This document shows, piece by piece, positions 8,755 to 16,488 of a stretch of 64,000 nucleotides of DNA (positions are counted from its first letter, which is position 1; every line of letters begins with the position of its first letter). Origin of the DNA: an uncultured Trueperaceae bacterium (GTDB taxonomy: Bacteria; Deinococcota; Deinococci; Deinococcales; Trueperaceae); the NCBI GenBank assembly GCA_937907415.1, contig CALCHY010000369.1, forward strand, positions 1 to 64,000, read 5' to 3'. A program made the translations under genes and the position numbers. Under the pieces are notes generated by a model, which was given only the letters and a program-made list of their open reading frames with translations, was not told the DNA's origin and did not search any database.

Positions 8755-9885
8755 CTAGAACGCCGCGGCGGCCGCCTCCGCCACCTTGGCGATCGCCTCA
8801 TCTGGCAACCACGGGTGGATAGGCACAGAGATCACGCGCTCACAGGCGCGCTCCGCGACCGGCGCGAGGCCGAAATCGGCCCCCGCCGGTTGCTTCGTCA
8901 ATGGGGAAGGGTAGAAGCGGCTGAACGCCACGCCACGCTCGCGCAGACCGCTCTCGAACTGTGCCCGCCTGGCCGGCGGCAACCGCAACGTGAACTGGTG
9001 GTAACGGTGCTCGGGGCTGTCCGGCGGCAGCCGTAGTCCCTCGTCGCCGCCAGGCACGGCGCTTAGCGCCGCGCGATAGGCCGAGGCGCGCTCGCGGCGC
9101 CTGGCGTCCCACCCGTCCAACTTCGCCAACTTGATGCGCAGCACGGCCGCTTGGATGGCGTCCAACCGCGAGTTGTGGCCAAGGCCGACGTGCAAGTACT
9201 TCTCTTGAGGGCTCGAGCCGTGGTTGCGCAGGGCACGCAGCGCCGCGGCGACCTCGTCGTCGTTGGTGGTTATGAGGCCGCCGTCGCCGTAAGCGCCCAG
9301 GTTCTTGGTCGGGTAGAAGCTGAACGCCCCGATGGCCCCTATGCCGCCGACGCGCCGCTCCTCATGCTTAGCCCCGAAGGCCTGCGCGCAGTCCTCCACC
9401 ACCGCCAATCCGTGGCGCCCCGCTACGTCCATCACGCCCGTCATGTCTGCTGGCAAGCCGAAGATGTGAACGGGAAGAATGACCTTGGTGCGGTCAGTGA
9501 CCGCGGCATCGAGCAGGCTGGCGTCTAGGTTGAGCGTGTCGTCGTCGATGTCGACGAACACGGGCGCTGCGCCGAGGCGCAAGACCGCCTCGCTGGTGGC
9601 GAAGAAGCTGAAAGGCGTGGTGATCACTTCGTCGCCGGGACCAACGCCGAGCGCTTCTAGGCCAAGCACTAGCGCATCGGTGCCCGAGTTGAGCCCAAGC
9701 GCGTGGTTGACGCCGAGGTAGTGGGCGGCCTCGAGCTCGAAGGCCTCGACCTCGGGGCCGCCAACGAAGGCGCCGCTCTTGAGGACGCGCTCGATGGTGG
9801 GTTGCAGTTCGTCCCAGATCTCCTGGACTTCGCTCTTCAGGTCGAGCATTGGGTGGGTGATAGCGACCGACACGGGCCTAAGCAT
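8755..9885 (-). CDS. DegT/DnrJ/EryC1/StrS-family aminotransferase
   Basis: This 376-residue PLP enzyme belongs to the sugar aminotransferase family. The Schiff-base lysine is in FYPTKNLGAYGDGG, the cofactor aspartate in VVEDCAQAFGA, and the substrate-side motif NSGTDALVLGL is near residue 65. Members transfer amino groups to nucleotide-linked keto sugars for surface glycans or antibiotics. No other sugar nucleotide gene lies next to it, so it is isolated. It converges with the beta-rich protein, leaving 6 bases between stops. ATG 9885 is used; ATG 9849 is an alternative. Confidence 0.92.
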   Translation of the reverse strand: MLRPVSVAITHPMLDLKSEVQEIWDELQPTIERVLKSGAFVGGPEVEAFELEAAHYLGVNHALGLNSGTDALVLGLEALGVGPGDEVITTPFSFFATSEAVLRLGAAPVFVDIDDDTLNLDASLLDAAVTDRTKVILPVHIFGLPADMTGVMDVAGRHGLAVVEDCAQAFGAKHEERRVGGIGAIGAFSFYPTKNLGAYGDGGLITTNDDEVAAALRALRNHGSSPQEKYLHVGLGHNSRLDAIQAAVLRIKLAKLDGWDARRRERASAYRAALSAVPGGDEGLRLPPDSPEHRYHQFTLRLPPARRAQFESGLRERGVAFSRFYPSPLTKQPAGADFGLAPVAERACERVISVPIHPWLPDEAIAKVAEAAAAAF

Positions 9886-9975
9886 AGGACCTATGCCCCG
9901 GACGTTACCAGGACCTCCTCCCTATACTTGGAGGTGCCAGACCAAGATACTGGCTGCCCCAAGGAGGCCATCGCC

Positions 9976-10647
9976 ATGCGACCGAAGAGAAACGGACTAG
10001 GTTTGAAGCGGCTAGCACTACTGACCGTGGCGGCGTGCCTTGGCACCGCGGTCGCGCAACGGCCCGTTACGGTCTCTGGCGCCATCCCTAACCCAACCGC
10101 CAAGAGCGGCACGATCGTCGCCTGGGCGGGCTACTTCGACATGAGCCCAACCGGTGCCATCGCGTTCGGTGAGGTGACTGCCGACGGCAACTTCAGCTTC
10201 GACTTACCAGGGCAGATCAGGGGAGACGTGCTGCACCCGGTAGAGGCGAAGAACATCTGCCAAGCCGGCGGCCAAGACCTGGTCATGGAACCGCGCAGCA
10301 CGACGCACGTACTAGTGAACACGTTGATGGCGTTCGACACCAGCTCGACGCCCGTGTTGGCGACGCTTGCCAGCTCACAGGACCTCCTCCAGCGCCTTAG
10401 CAACGACAAGGCCGACGTCGGCGCCGCCGACGCGCTCGGTTACTACTTCTACGTTGACCGGGCCGTTCGTATTCGCGGTAGTTGCGTGTCGGCTGACGGA
10501 CTGAGTGTGACGTACGACGTCAACGCCGCCGTCGGTTGGAACTTGCTGGCGTACACCTTCGAGGAGCAGGGTGGCGTCGTGACGGGCAAGATCGCTACCG
10601 TGCGGAGCTTCCCGCCTCAACTCGGCTGGGTTTCCTCTGTAGAGTGA
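9976..10647 (+). CDS. Exported protein of unknown function
   Basis: This 223-residue protein has a clear signal peptide (KRLALLTVAACLGTAVAQ, cleavage after about residue 27) and no recognised domain. The mature part begins with RPVTVSGAIPNP and is beta-rich; it contains two widely spaced cysteines (in KNICQAGG and RGSCVSA) that could pair. A consensus AAGGAGG lies 8 bases before the ATG, which decides the start against a longer open frame. A TATACT at 9923-9928 could be a -10 box, but I see no matching -35. It stands alone, divergent from the aminotransferase. Confidence 0.75.
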   Translation: MRPKRNGLGLKRLALLTVAACLGTAVAQRPVTVSGAIPNPTAKSGTIVAWAGYFDMSPTGAIAFGEVTADGNFSFDLPGQIRGDVLHPVEAKNICQAGGQDLVMEPRSTTHVLVNTLMAFDTSSTPVLATLASSQDLLQRLSNDKADVGAADALGYYFYVDRAVRIRGSCVSADGLSVTYDVNAAVGWNLLAYTFEEQGGVVTGKIATVRSFPPQLGWVSSVE

Positions 10648-10742
10648 AGCCTTGCGCTTCCGCGCCCCGACATGTTTAACTGCACAATCGTTCGCGCCCT
10701 AGTGGGGCGGACGGTGCCGCCACCCAACGCACTGCGCGGTGG

Positions 10743-10863
10743 CCTTATCGAGAGCGGCCGAGGGACCTGGCCCTATGACGCCGCAGCAACCAGCCTTCAT
10801 TCAGGCGGGTGCTAACTCCAGCCGGAAGCACAGCCACGATGGTGAGCCGCCGGACAGATAGGG
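10743..10863 (+). promoter_or_regulatory. SAM-I (S-box) riboswitch upstream of metY-metX
   Basis: The conserved core is all present in order: CTTATCGAGAG, GAGGGACCTGGCCC, ATGACGCC-GCAGCAACC, GGTGCTAACTCC, and the closing GACAGATAGGG. P1 can form between CCTTATC (10743-10749) and GATAGGG (10857-10863). Just after it GGGGC-GAAGA-GCCTC (10861-10875) can form a small hairpin that competes with the 3' side of P1, a possible switch. No U-tract terminator follows. S-box aptamers bind S-adenosylmethionine and normally turn off methionine genes, which matches the downstream metY and metX. Confidence 0.93.
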
Positions 10864-10965
10864 GCGAAGAGCCTCATCTACACGACTTGAGTGCCTGGCT
10901 TGACCGCGCTTACGAGACGATCTCGGGCGCTCAGACAGCTGGCCGAGTCGAGGAGGAGGACCGGC

Positions 10966-11040
10966 ATGGCACTACGTGAGTTTTCAGCGCGCCGTTCATG
11001 GCGCGGTAGGATCGCCACCCAAACCCAGCGAATGCCCTAG
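10966..11040 (+). CDS. Possible 24-residue leader peptide in the metY leader
   Basis: An ATG at 10966 follows the unusually strong Shine-Dalgarno GAGGAGGAGGA by 5 bases and opens a 24-codon frame (MALREFSARRSW..., ending RMP) closed by TAG at 11038-11040. It sits between the SAM riboswitch and metY. The peptide is rich in Arg and has two Met codons, the start and residue 23. A GC-rich hairpin begins right after the stop codon, so ribosome position could influence folding. It may also be a chance frame; no homolog is recalled. Confidence 0.35.
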   Translation: MALREFSARRSWRGRIATQTQRMP

Positions 11041-11062
11041 GCGGCTCAGGCCGCGGAGCCGC
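11041..11062 (+). other. 7-bp hairpin directly after the short leader frame
   Basis: GCGGCTC and GAGCCGC form a perfect 7-bp stem with an 8-base loop, starting one base after the TAG of the short frame. There is no T-tract after it, so it is not a classical terminator. Confidence 0.45.
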
Positions 11063-11194
11063 GCCGCGCACGCAAGCGTTCCATGCGCCCGTGCGCCGCG
11101 GTTGCTCATCGCCCGCCACCGCCTGTGCCTATGTGCACAAGCGAAGTAGCTAGTACAGAACCTCACAAGCACGATTGAAACTGGAGCACCCCTA

Positions 11195-12523
11195 ATGGCA
11201 TACCGTTTTGAGACCCTACAGATCCACGCTGGCCAAGAGACCGTCGAAGCGACCACCAAGTCGCGCGCCGTGCCCATCTACCAGACGACCGCGTACAACT
11301 TCGACAGCGCCGAGCACGCAGGTAGGCTCTTCAACCTGCAGGAGTTCGGCAACATCTACACGCGCATCATGAACCCGACGAACGACGTGCTCGAGAAGCG
11401 CATCGCGGCCCTCGAAGGCGGCGTCGCCGCGCTAGCAACAGCCAGCGGCCACGCGGCAGAGTTCCTCGCGTTCACCATGGTCGCCGAGGCAGGCGACAAC
11501 ATCGTCGCCTCACCCAACGTGTACGGCGGCACCAAGAACATGCTCAGCGTCACGCTGCCACGCCTCGGCATCGAAGGCCGCTTCGTTGACTTCGACGACG
11601 ACCCCGCCGACTACGCGCGCCTCATCGACGACAAGACCAAGGCCGTCTACCTCGAGACCATCCCCAACCCCAGCCTGCGCATCCCTGACATCAAGGCCAT
11701 CGCTGAAGTCGCTCACGCGCGCGGCGTCGCCGTCATCGTCGACAACACTGGCGGCATCGGCGGTTACCTCTACCGGCCAGGCGACCACGGCGCGGACGTC
11801 ATCGTGCACTCGGCAACGAAGTGGATAAACGGGCACGGCACTGCGCTCGGCGGCCTCATCGTCGACATGGGCTCGTTCGACTGGGGCAACGGCCGCTACC
11901 CTGGCTTCTCCGAACCCAGCCCCAGCTATCACGGACTCGTGTTCTCCGAAGTCTTCGGCAAGGGCTCGCAGTTCGGCAACATCGCGTTCGCCATCCGCTC
12001 GCGCGTCGAGGGCCTCCGCGACCAGGGCCAGACCCTCGCTCCGCAGAACGCCTTCCTCCTCCTCCAAGGCCTCGAGACGCTGAGCTTGCGCGCTGATCGG
12101 CACGTCGAGAACACCCGCAAGCTCGTCGAATGGTTCGCGCAGCAGCCGGAAGTAGAGAGCGTCAACTACCCGGAACTCCCCGGCCACCCGAGCTACGAGC
12201 GCGCGCGGGCCGACTTCCCTAAGGGCGCAGGCGCGTTCTTCACCTTCGACATCAAAGGGGGCCTCAAGGCCGGTCAGGCGTTTATAGACAACGTGGTGCT
12301 CGCCTCGCGCCTCGTGAACCTCGGCGACGCCAAGACCTCCGTCACTCACCCGGCGAGCACGACTCACTCGCAACTCGACGAGGCAGGCCTCATCGCCGCG
12401 GGCGTGGCTACTGGCCGCATCCGCGTTACCCCAGGACTGGAGCACATCGATGACCTCATCGAGGACTTCGCCCAAGCGCTGGCAGCAGCCCGCGGCCAGC
12501 AGTCGGCCGCCGCGGCGGACTGA
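11195..12523 (+). CDS. metY: O-acetylhomoserine sulfhydrylase (aminocarboxypropyltransferase)
   Basis: This 442-residue PLP enzyme makes homocysteine from O-acetylhomoserine and sulfide. Family features are the N-terminal [11 protein letters not shown], the conserved [10 protein letters not shown], the PLP lysine in [15 protein letters not shown], and [14 protein letters not shown] near the C-terminus. GGAG lies 8 bases before the ATG. It is the first gene of a metY-metX operon behind a SAM riboswitch, so its enzyme product should fall when S-adenosylmethionine is plentiful. The C-terminal end is slightly extended and rich in Ala and Gln. Confidence 0.95.
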   Translation: MAYRFETLQIHAGQETVEATTKSRAVPIYQTTAYNFDSAEHAGRLFNLQEFGNIYTRIMNPTNDVLEKRIAALEGGVAALATASGHAAEFLAFTMVAEAGDNIVASPNVYGGTKNMLSVTLPRLGIEGRFVDFDDDPADYARLIDDKTKAVYLETIPNPSLRIPDIKAIAEVAHARGVAVIVDNTGGIGGYLYRPGDHGADVIVHSATKWINGHGTALGGLIVDMGSFDWGNGRYPGFSEPSPSYHGLVFSEVFGKGSQFGNIAFAIRSRVEGLRDQGQTLAPQNAFLLLQGLETLSLRADRHVENTRKLVEWFAQQPEVESVNYPELPGHPSYERARADFPKGAGAFFTFDIKGGLKAGQAFIDNVVLASRLVNLGDAKTSVTHPASTTHSQLDEAGLIAAGVATGRIRVTPGLEHIDDLIEDFAQALAAARGQQSAAAAD

Positions 12524-12545
12524 CGCACGAAGCGCGGTACGTGGG

Positions 12546-13718
12546 GTGAGCAGCGACAGCCGCGTCCTCGTTCACGAGACCTGGGGTGACCACGCCGCCC
12601 TGTTGGCCCGCGCGAGCACGGGCCAACAGGGGAGCGTCGGCCAGGTAAGGCAGCACGTAGTCGACGTGGCGACGCCACGTCGACCACTGCACCTTCAGCG
12701 CGGCGGCAGCCTCGAGCGCGTCGCCGTCGCCTACGAGGCGTACGGCGAGCTGAACTCGGCAGGCACCAACGCCATCCTCGTCACCCACGCCCTGACGGGC
12801 TCCGCGCACGCGGCGGGGGTGACGGACCGCGAGGAAGTGCCTGGCTGGTGGGACCCGCTCATCGGACCGGGCAAGGCCATCGACACCACGCGCTTCTACG
12901 TCGTGTGCAGCAACGTCCTCGGCGGGTGCTACGGCACCACCGGCCCGAGCAGCCTCGACCCAGACACGGGCCACCCCTACGGTCCCGACTTCCCGAACTA
13001 CACGGTCCGCGACATGGTCGAGGTGCAGCACCGGCTCCTCACGCAGTTGGGCGTAACCAGCCTGCGTGCGGTCGTTGGCGGCAGCATGGGCGGCATGCAG
13101 GTCCTCGAGTGGGGCGCCACCTACCCCGAGATGGTCCGCGCCATAGTGCCCATCGCCATCGGCGCGCGCCACTCGGCATGGGCCATCGGCCTCAACGAGG
13201 TCGCGCGTCGCGCCATCAAGGCCGACCCTGCATGGCAAGGGGGCCGCTACCCGTTGGAGCGGCAACCGGAGACCGGCCTGGGGCTGGCGCGGGCGATAGC
13301 CATGCTCACTTACCGCTCCTACGATTCGCTCGAGCAGAAGTTCGGGCGCGAACGAGTGGACGGCGGCGCCCTCGACGCCTCGTTCCAGATAACGTCCTAC
13401 CTCGCCTACCAGGGCGTGAAGTTAGTGGAGCGCTTCGACGCCAACACCTACCTGAGCCTCACGCGCGCCATGGACGATTACGACCTGGCGGAGGGACGCG
13501 GCACGACCAGCGGCGTGCTGGCCAGCATGCGGATGCCCGCGTTGGTCATGGGCATCGACTCCGACGTGCTCTACCCGGAGGGAGAAGCCAAGGAGCTAGC
13601 CGCCCACTTGCCGAACGGCCGCTACGTTGGCATCTCGTCGCCGCACGGCCACGACGCCTTCCTCATCGAGTACCCGCAGTTGGCCGCGCAGTTGCGGCGC
13701 TTCCTGCAGGCTGATTGA
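12546..13718 (+). CDS. metX: Homoserine O-acetyltransferase
   Basis: This alpha/beta hydrolase-fold enzyme acetylates homoserine to feed MetY. It has the oxyanion-side [13 protein letters not shown] segment, the nucleophile serine in GGSMGGMQ, the acid in GIDSDVLYP and the histidine in [11 protein letters not shown] 12546 gives 390 residues, but the first 40 codons contain one perfect hairpin and run into a second, and do not look like the family. The true start may be GTG 12666, just before the family-like [17 protein letters not shown]. It follows metY by 22 bases and ends within a 16-bp-period direct repeat. Confidence 0.9.
   Translation: MSSDSRVLVHETWGDHAALLARASTGQQGSVGQVRQHVVDVATPRRPLHLQRGGSLERVAVAYEAYGELNSAGTNAILVTHALTGSAHAAGVTDREEVPGWWDPLIGPGKAIDTTRFYVVCSNVLGGCYGTTGPSSLDPDTGHPYGPDFPNYTVRDMVEVQHRLLTQLGVTSLRAVVGGSMGGMQVLEWGATYPEMVRAIVPIAIGARHSAWAIGLNEVARRAIKADPAWQGGRYPLERQPETGLGLARAIAMLTYRSYDSLEQKFGRERVDGGALDASFQITSYLAYQGVKLVERFDANTYLSLTRAMDDYDLAEGRGTTSGVLASMRMPALVMGIDSDVLYPEGEAKELAAHLPNGRYVGISSPHGHDAFLIEYPQLAAQLRRFLQAD
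12598..12631 (+). other. 13-bp perfect hairpin between metY and metX
   Basis: CCCTGTTGGCCCG (12598-12610) and its exact complement (12619-12631) enclose an 8-base loop. It lies in the region that the longest metX frame would translate. No T-run follows on the plus strand. Confidence 0.7.
12660..12684 (+). other. 11-bp perfect hairpin between metY and metX
   Basis: GTCGACGTGGC (12660-12670) pairs perfectly with GCCACGTCGAC (12674-12684) around a 3-base loop, 28 bases after the first hairpin. The possible metX start GTG 12666 lies inside its 5' arm, so folding could hide it. Confidence 0.7.
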
Positions 13719-13743
13719 GGGTCAGGCCGATTGAGGGTCAGGC
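13713..13743. repeat. 15-bp direct repeat spanning the stop codons of two convergent genes
   Basis: GATTGAGGGTCAGGC occurs at 13713-13727 and again at 13729-13743, period 16. The first copy holds the metX stop TGA (13716-13718) and the second holds the stop of the opposing ABC ATPase (13738-13740). It looks like a short tandem duplication. Confidence 0.8.
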
Positions 13744-15282
13744 GGTCGCCTTCTCAACCGAACCGGCCATCAGCAGACCGAGCCGCTCTGGCGTGGCCTC
13801 GTCCTGCGACAACTCGCCCATGACCCGACCCTCGTACATGACGATGATGCGGTCTGACAAGCTCATGACCTCGTTCAGGTCGGCAGACACGAGCAGGACG
13901 GGCAGGCCGGAGTCGCGAGCGGCAACGATGCGCTGGTGGATGAACTCGATGGCCCCGATGTCGACCCCGCGCGTCGGCTGCGCCATGACGAGCACGCTAG
14001 GTTGGCGCTCCAACTCGCGGGCGACGATCAGCTTCTGCGCGTTGCCTCCCGAGTAGTGGCTGACCGTGATGTTCGGGTCGGTTGGCCGCACGTCGTAATC
14101 GTTGATCAGGCGCCTAGCGTGCGCGTCGATGGCGCCCTCTTGCAGCAGACCGAAGCTGCCGCTGTACGGCGCGCGGTAGTGATCGCCCAGCACGCTGTTC
14201 AGGGCGGCGGAGAACTGCATCACGAGCCCGCGCCCGTTGCGGTCCTCCGGCACATGGCTGATGCCTGCCTCGTGGCGATGACGCGTGTCCTGCTCGGTGA
14301 TGTCACGCAAGCTGGCCTCAGAGCGCGCCTCGGCAAGCACGGTGCCGCTGTCTGACTTGCGCAGGCCCGTGATGACCTCGACGAGCTCGGACTGGCCGTT
14401 GCCCTCGATACCAGCGACGCCCAGGATCTCGCCGCGCCGCACCTTGAAACTCACGCCGTCTAGGACGTTACGCGGCTTGAAGGCGTGCTTTAGGACGAGG
14501 TCGCGCACCTCGAGCGCCACCGCGCCAGGCGTGGCCTCGTTCTTCTTGACGCGCAGGAGCACGTCGCGACCGACCATCATGTTGGCCAAACGGCGCTGGT
14601 CGGTGTCTGCGCGGTCGACGGTGCCGACCATGCGACCGTCACGCATGACGCTCATGCGGTCGCAGATCTCCATGACTTCGTCGAGCTTGTGGCTGATGAA
14701 CACGGCTGCGTTGCCCTTGGCGGCGAAGTCGCGCAGGAAGCGGAACAGGCCGCGCGTCTCCTGCGGGGTGAGGACTGCAGTTGGTTCGTCGAGGATGAGG
14801 ATACGCGCCTGGCGGTAGAGCGCCTTGAGGATCTCTACCTGCTGCTGCAGGCCGACGGGCAGGTCCTCGATGCGGGTGTCGGCCGCGATGTCGAAGCCGA
14901 ACTCGCTGATCAGTTGTTCTGTGCGGCGCGTGGCCGTGCGCATGTCTAGCAGCGGCCCGAGGTGCGGTTCCGAGCCGAGGACGAGGTTCTCCGTCACCGT
15001 CAGCGGTTCCACGAGCATGAAGTGCTGGTGCACCATGCCGATGCCGCGTGCTATGGCGTCGCGCGCCGAGTGGATTACGACGGGCTCGCCGTTCACCTCG
15101 ATGGCGCCAGCATCCGGCTGCTGCATGCCGTAGAGGATCTTCATGAGGGTGCTCTTGCCCGCGCCGTTCTCACCGATGAGGGCGTGGACCTCACCCCAAT
15201 CGACCGCGAAGTCGACGTCTTGGTTGGCGATCACCAGCGGGAACTGCTTCGTGATGCCCCGCATACTCACGGCATGTGGCAT
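13738..15282 (-). CDS. ABC ATPase of the nucleoside/simple-sugar (BmpA-type) importer family
   Basis: This 514-residue protein has two ABC cassettes in tandem. Cassette 1 has Walker [10 protein letters not shown] near residue 38, the [10 protein letters not shown]-loop typical of nucleoside importers, and Walker [14 protein letters not shown]. Cassette 2 has a degenerate Walker A (GIEGNGQSE) and the signature [16 protein letters not shown]. Such proteins power import with two permeases and a BmpA-type lipoprotein, normally encoded together; none is next to it here. It is divergent from ssrA. Confidence 0.9.
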   Translation of the reverse strand: MPHAVSMRGITKQFPLVIANQDVDFAVDWGEVHALIGENGAGKSTLMKILYGMQQPDAGAIEVNGEPVVIHSARDAIARGIGMVHQHFMLVEPLTVTENLVLGSEPHLGPLLDMRTATRRTEQLISEFGFDIAADTRIEDLPVGLQQQVEILKALYRQARILILDEPTAVLTPQETRGLFRFLRDFAAKGNAAVFISHKLDEVMEICDRMSVMRDGRMVGTVDRADTDQRRLANMMVGRDVLLRVKKNEATPGAVALEVRDLVLKHAFKPRNVLDGVSFKVRRGEILGVAGIEGNGQSELVEVITGLRKSDSGTVLAEARSEASLRDITEQDTRHRHEAGISHVPEDRNGRGLVMQFSAALNSVLGDHYRAPYSGSFGLLQEGAIDAHARRLINDYDVRPTDPNITVSHYSGGNAQKLIVARELERQPSVLVMAQPTRGVDIGAIEFIHQRIVAARDSGLPVLLVSADLNEVMSLSDRIIVMYEGRVMGELSQDEATPERLGLLMAGSVEKATA

Positions 15283-15295
15283 GCGGCAGTATAAT
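15267..15295 (+). promoter_or_regulatory. Promoter for tmRNA
   Basis: A perfect TATAAT at 15290-15295 faces ssrA. The region 17 bp upstream (TCACGG at 15267-15272) matches -35 poorly. Transcription would start near 15302, about 58 bases before the mature tmRNA end, leaving a short 5' leader to be processed. Confidence 0.6.
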
Positions 15296-15359
15296 CTGTG
15301 CAGGTCGGCTGGCGTAGGGCCGATCGGTTAGCCGCACTAGCGGACCCCAACCCCAGAAC

Positions 15360-15717
15360 GGGGGCGACATGGTTTCGACGGGGCCCTTCCGAAGGTGAGG
15401 CTGCGCGTCGCGGAGGCAGCTGGCCGCGTTAACAAGCTGCCACGCCATTAACTGGCAACAATAACTACGCTCTAGCTGCTTAATCGCAGTTAGCGTTCCC
15501 CGGAAGCCCCGCCCATGGCTCGCCGGTACGAACGTCCTAAAGTGGGCTGGCCTTAGGGTTCGGACGTTGACCCGCGGGGCGAGACTTATGACGTCTAAGC
15601 GCACGGCAGTGCCCGCCGCTGAGCCAGCCGCGCGCCGACAACCGATCAACGGCTACACGCGTAGACGCCCGCTGTAGGGGGTTTCGGACGCGGGTTCGAC
15701 TCCCGCCGCCTCCACCA
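15360..15717 (+). ncRNA. ssrA: Transfer-messenger RNA
   Basis: The 5' end GGGGGCGACATGGTTTCGACGG and 3' end with a GGTTCGACTCC T-arm and encoded CCA are diagnostic. The acceptor pairs GGGGGCG (15360-15366) with CGCCTCC (15707-15713). The tag frame is 15454-15483 and encodes GNNNYALAA followed by TAA, close to known Deinococcota tags. tmRNA with SmpB rescues stalled ribosomes and marks the unfinished protein for proteases; a Lon protease is encoded at 47.9 kb. The 358-base length is normal. Confidence 0.97.
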
Positions 15718-15727
15718 GCAAGGTCGA

Positions 15728-15773
15728 CGAGCCGCCGCCTGGGTGCATGCCCGGGCGGCGGCTCGCCCTTTTT
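15728..15773 (+). terminator. Intrinsic terminator of ssrA
   Basis: CGAGCCGCCGCC (15728-15739) and GGCGGCGGCTCG (15754-15765) form a 12-bp stem, with further GGG/CCC pairing inside, followed by TTTTT at 15769-15773, 10 bases after the mature tmRNA end. Confidence 0.93.
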
Positions 15774-15794
15774 GTCACCGCGGCGAGCCCCGCC

Positions 15795-16124
15795 TCACCC
15801 GTCCAACAGCCGGCGCTCGAGCAGCGCCTGGAACGAGCGCTTCTCTGGTGCTAGCAGCACCACCTCGACTACCCCAAGGTTCACCCTGAAGACCACGCGC
15901 AGGCCGTCTGCGGTCACCACTTGACGTTCGGCGCGCCGGCCGAACTGGCGCAGCTCAGGCACGACCACCGAAGTGAGCGAGTCGGCCGCGATGTCCTCCA
16001 CGACCACCTCGAACGCGTCCAGGATTCGGGCCGCGAGGGCGGCGCCGCCCCGCGCGTAAGCGGAGGCGTACCACTCGTCCAGGTCGCGGGCAGCGCCGTC
16101 GGTGAGTAGCACGGGCCGCGCCAT
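15795..16124 (-). CDS. RelE/ParE-family toxin
   Basis: This 109-residue protein fits the ParE fold: a long first helix (ARDLDEWYASAYARGG), a beta-hairpin containing RRAERQVVTADGLRVVFRVN, and a hydrophobic strand VVEVVLLAP. Relatives act on ribosome-bound mRNA or on DNA gyrase; which applies here is not decided. Its ATG shares one base with the stop of the upstream antitoxin gene (TGATG), typical of a coupled toxin-antitoxin pair. Confidence 0.75.
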   Translation of the reverse strand: MARPVLLTDGAARDLDEWYASAYARGGAALAARILDAFEVVVEDIAADSLTSVVVPELRQFGRRAERQVVTADGLRVVFRVNLGVVEVVLLAPEKRSFQALLERRLLDG

Positions 16125-16390
16125 CAGCCGTCCAGCCGGTAGGCTGCGATAGCGTCCTCCGCCACCTCGAGCATGCCTTCCTCCACCTGCCTGTCAGCCA
16201 GCGAGAGGAGCTTGAGGAGCGCCGCGGTCTCGCGCAGCTGGTCGTAGGTGGCCACGTCGAGCAGCACGGCCTTGGCCTCGCCGTTCTGGGTGATCACCAA
16301 CGGCTCCTGGTCGTCGACGAGCTCGCGAAGCAGCTCCGCCGCGTTGGCCTTTAGGTAGGAGATCGACCTGACCCTGCCTGATAAACGCAT
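16124..16390 (-). CDS. Phd/YefM-family antitoxin
   Basis: This 88-residue protein has the Phd/YefM N-terminal DNA-binding fold: SISYLKANAAELLRELVDD, then EPLVITQNGEAKAVLLDVATYDQL, the hallmark of the family. The C-terminal part (about 60-88) should wrap the toxin. No Shine-Dalgarno is present; a TAAATT -10 box lies 6 bases before the ATG, so the mRNA is probably leaderless. An inverted repeat overlapping this promoter is a likely site for its own repression. Confidence 0.85.
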   Translation of the reverse strand: MRLSGRVRSISYLKANAAELLRELVDDQEPLVITQNGEAKAVLLDVATYDQLRETAALLKLLSLADRQVEEGMLEVAEDAIAAYRLDG

Positions 16391-16394
16391 GGTA

Positions 16395-16426
16395 CGAATT
16401 TAGTCTGTATTCGGGTCTAAGCGCAA
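16395..16426 (-). promoter_or_regulatory. Leaderless promoter and operator-like repeat of the Phd-ParE pair
   Basis: On the minus strand TTGCGC (16426-16421) and TAAATT (16402-16397) are 18 bases apart, with the start codon 6 bases further. The inverted repeat CGAAT (16395-16399) and ATTCG (16409-16413) straddles the -10 box. Confidence 0.5.
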
Positions 16427-16488
16427 GCGTGGGGCGCAGGACGGATGCTAACCTCGACTCAACGACCACTCCCCGTTTGGAGGGCCAC

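Larger units (their letters stand above)
10864..11194 (+). other. Leader between SAM riboswitch and metY
   Basis: This 331-base leader has no long reading frame that looks real. It contains the competing hairpin at 10861-10875, a 24-codon frame with a strong Shine-Dalgarno (10966-11040), and a 7-bp hairpin at 11041-11062. The remainder, 11063-11182, shows nothing I can name. The metY Shine-Dalgarno GGAG is at 11183-11186. Confidence 0.5.

Noticed and set aside
10931..11277. Two minus-strand frames across the metY leader and start
   Set aside because: They run opposite the riboswitch leader and the metY N-terminus, with no start signals or family features.
15191..15649. 152-codon minus-strand frame across the tmRNA
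   Set aside because: The plus strand is an unmistakable tmRNA; the frame has no Shine-Dalgarno and no family features.
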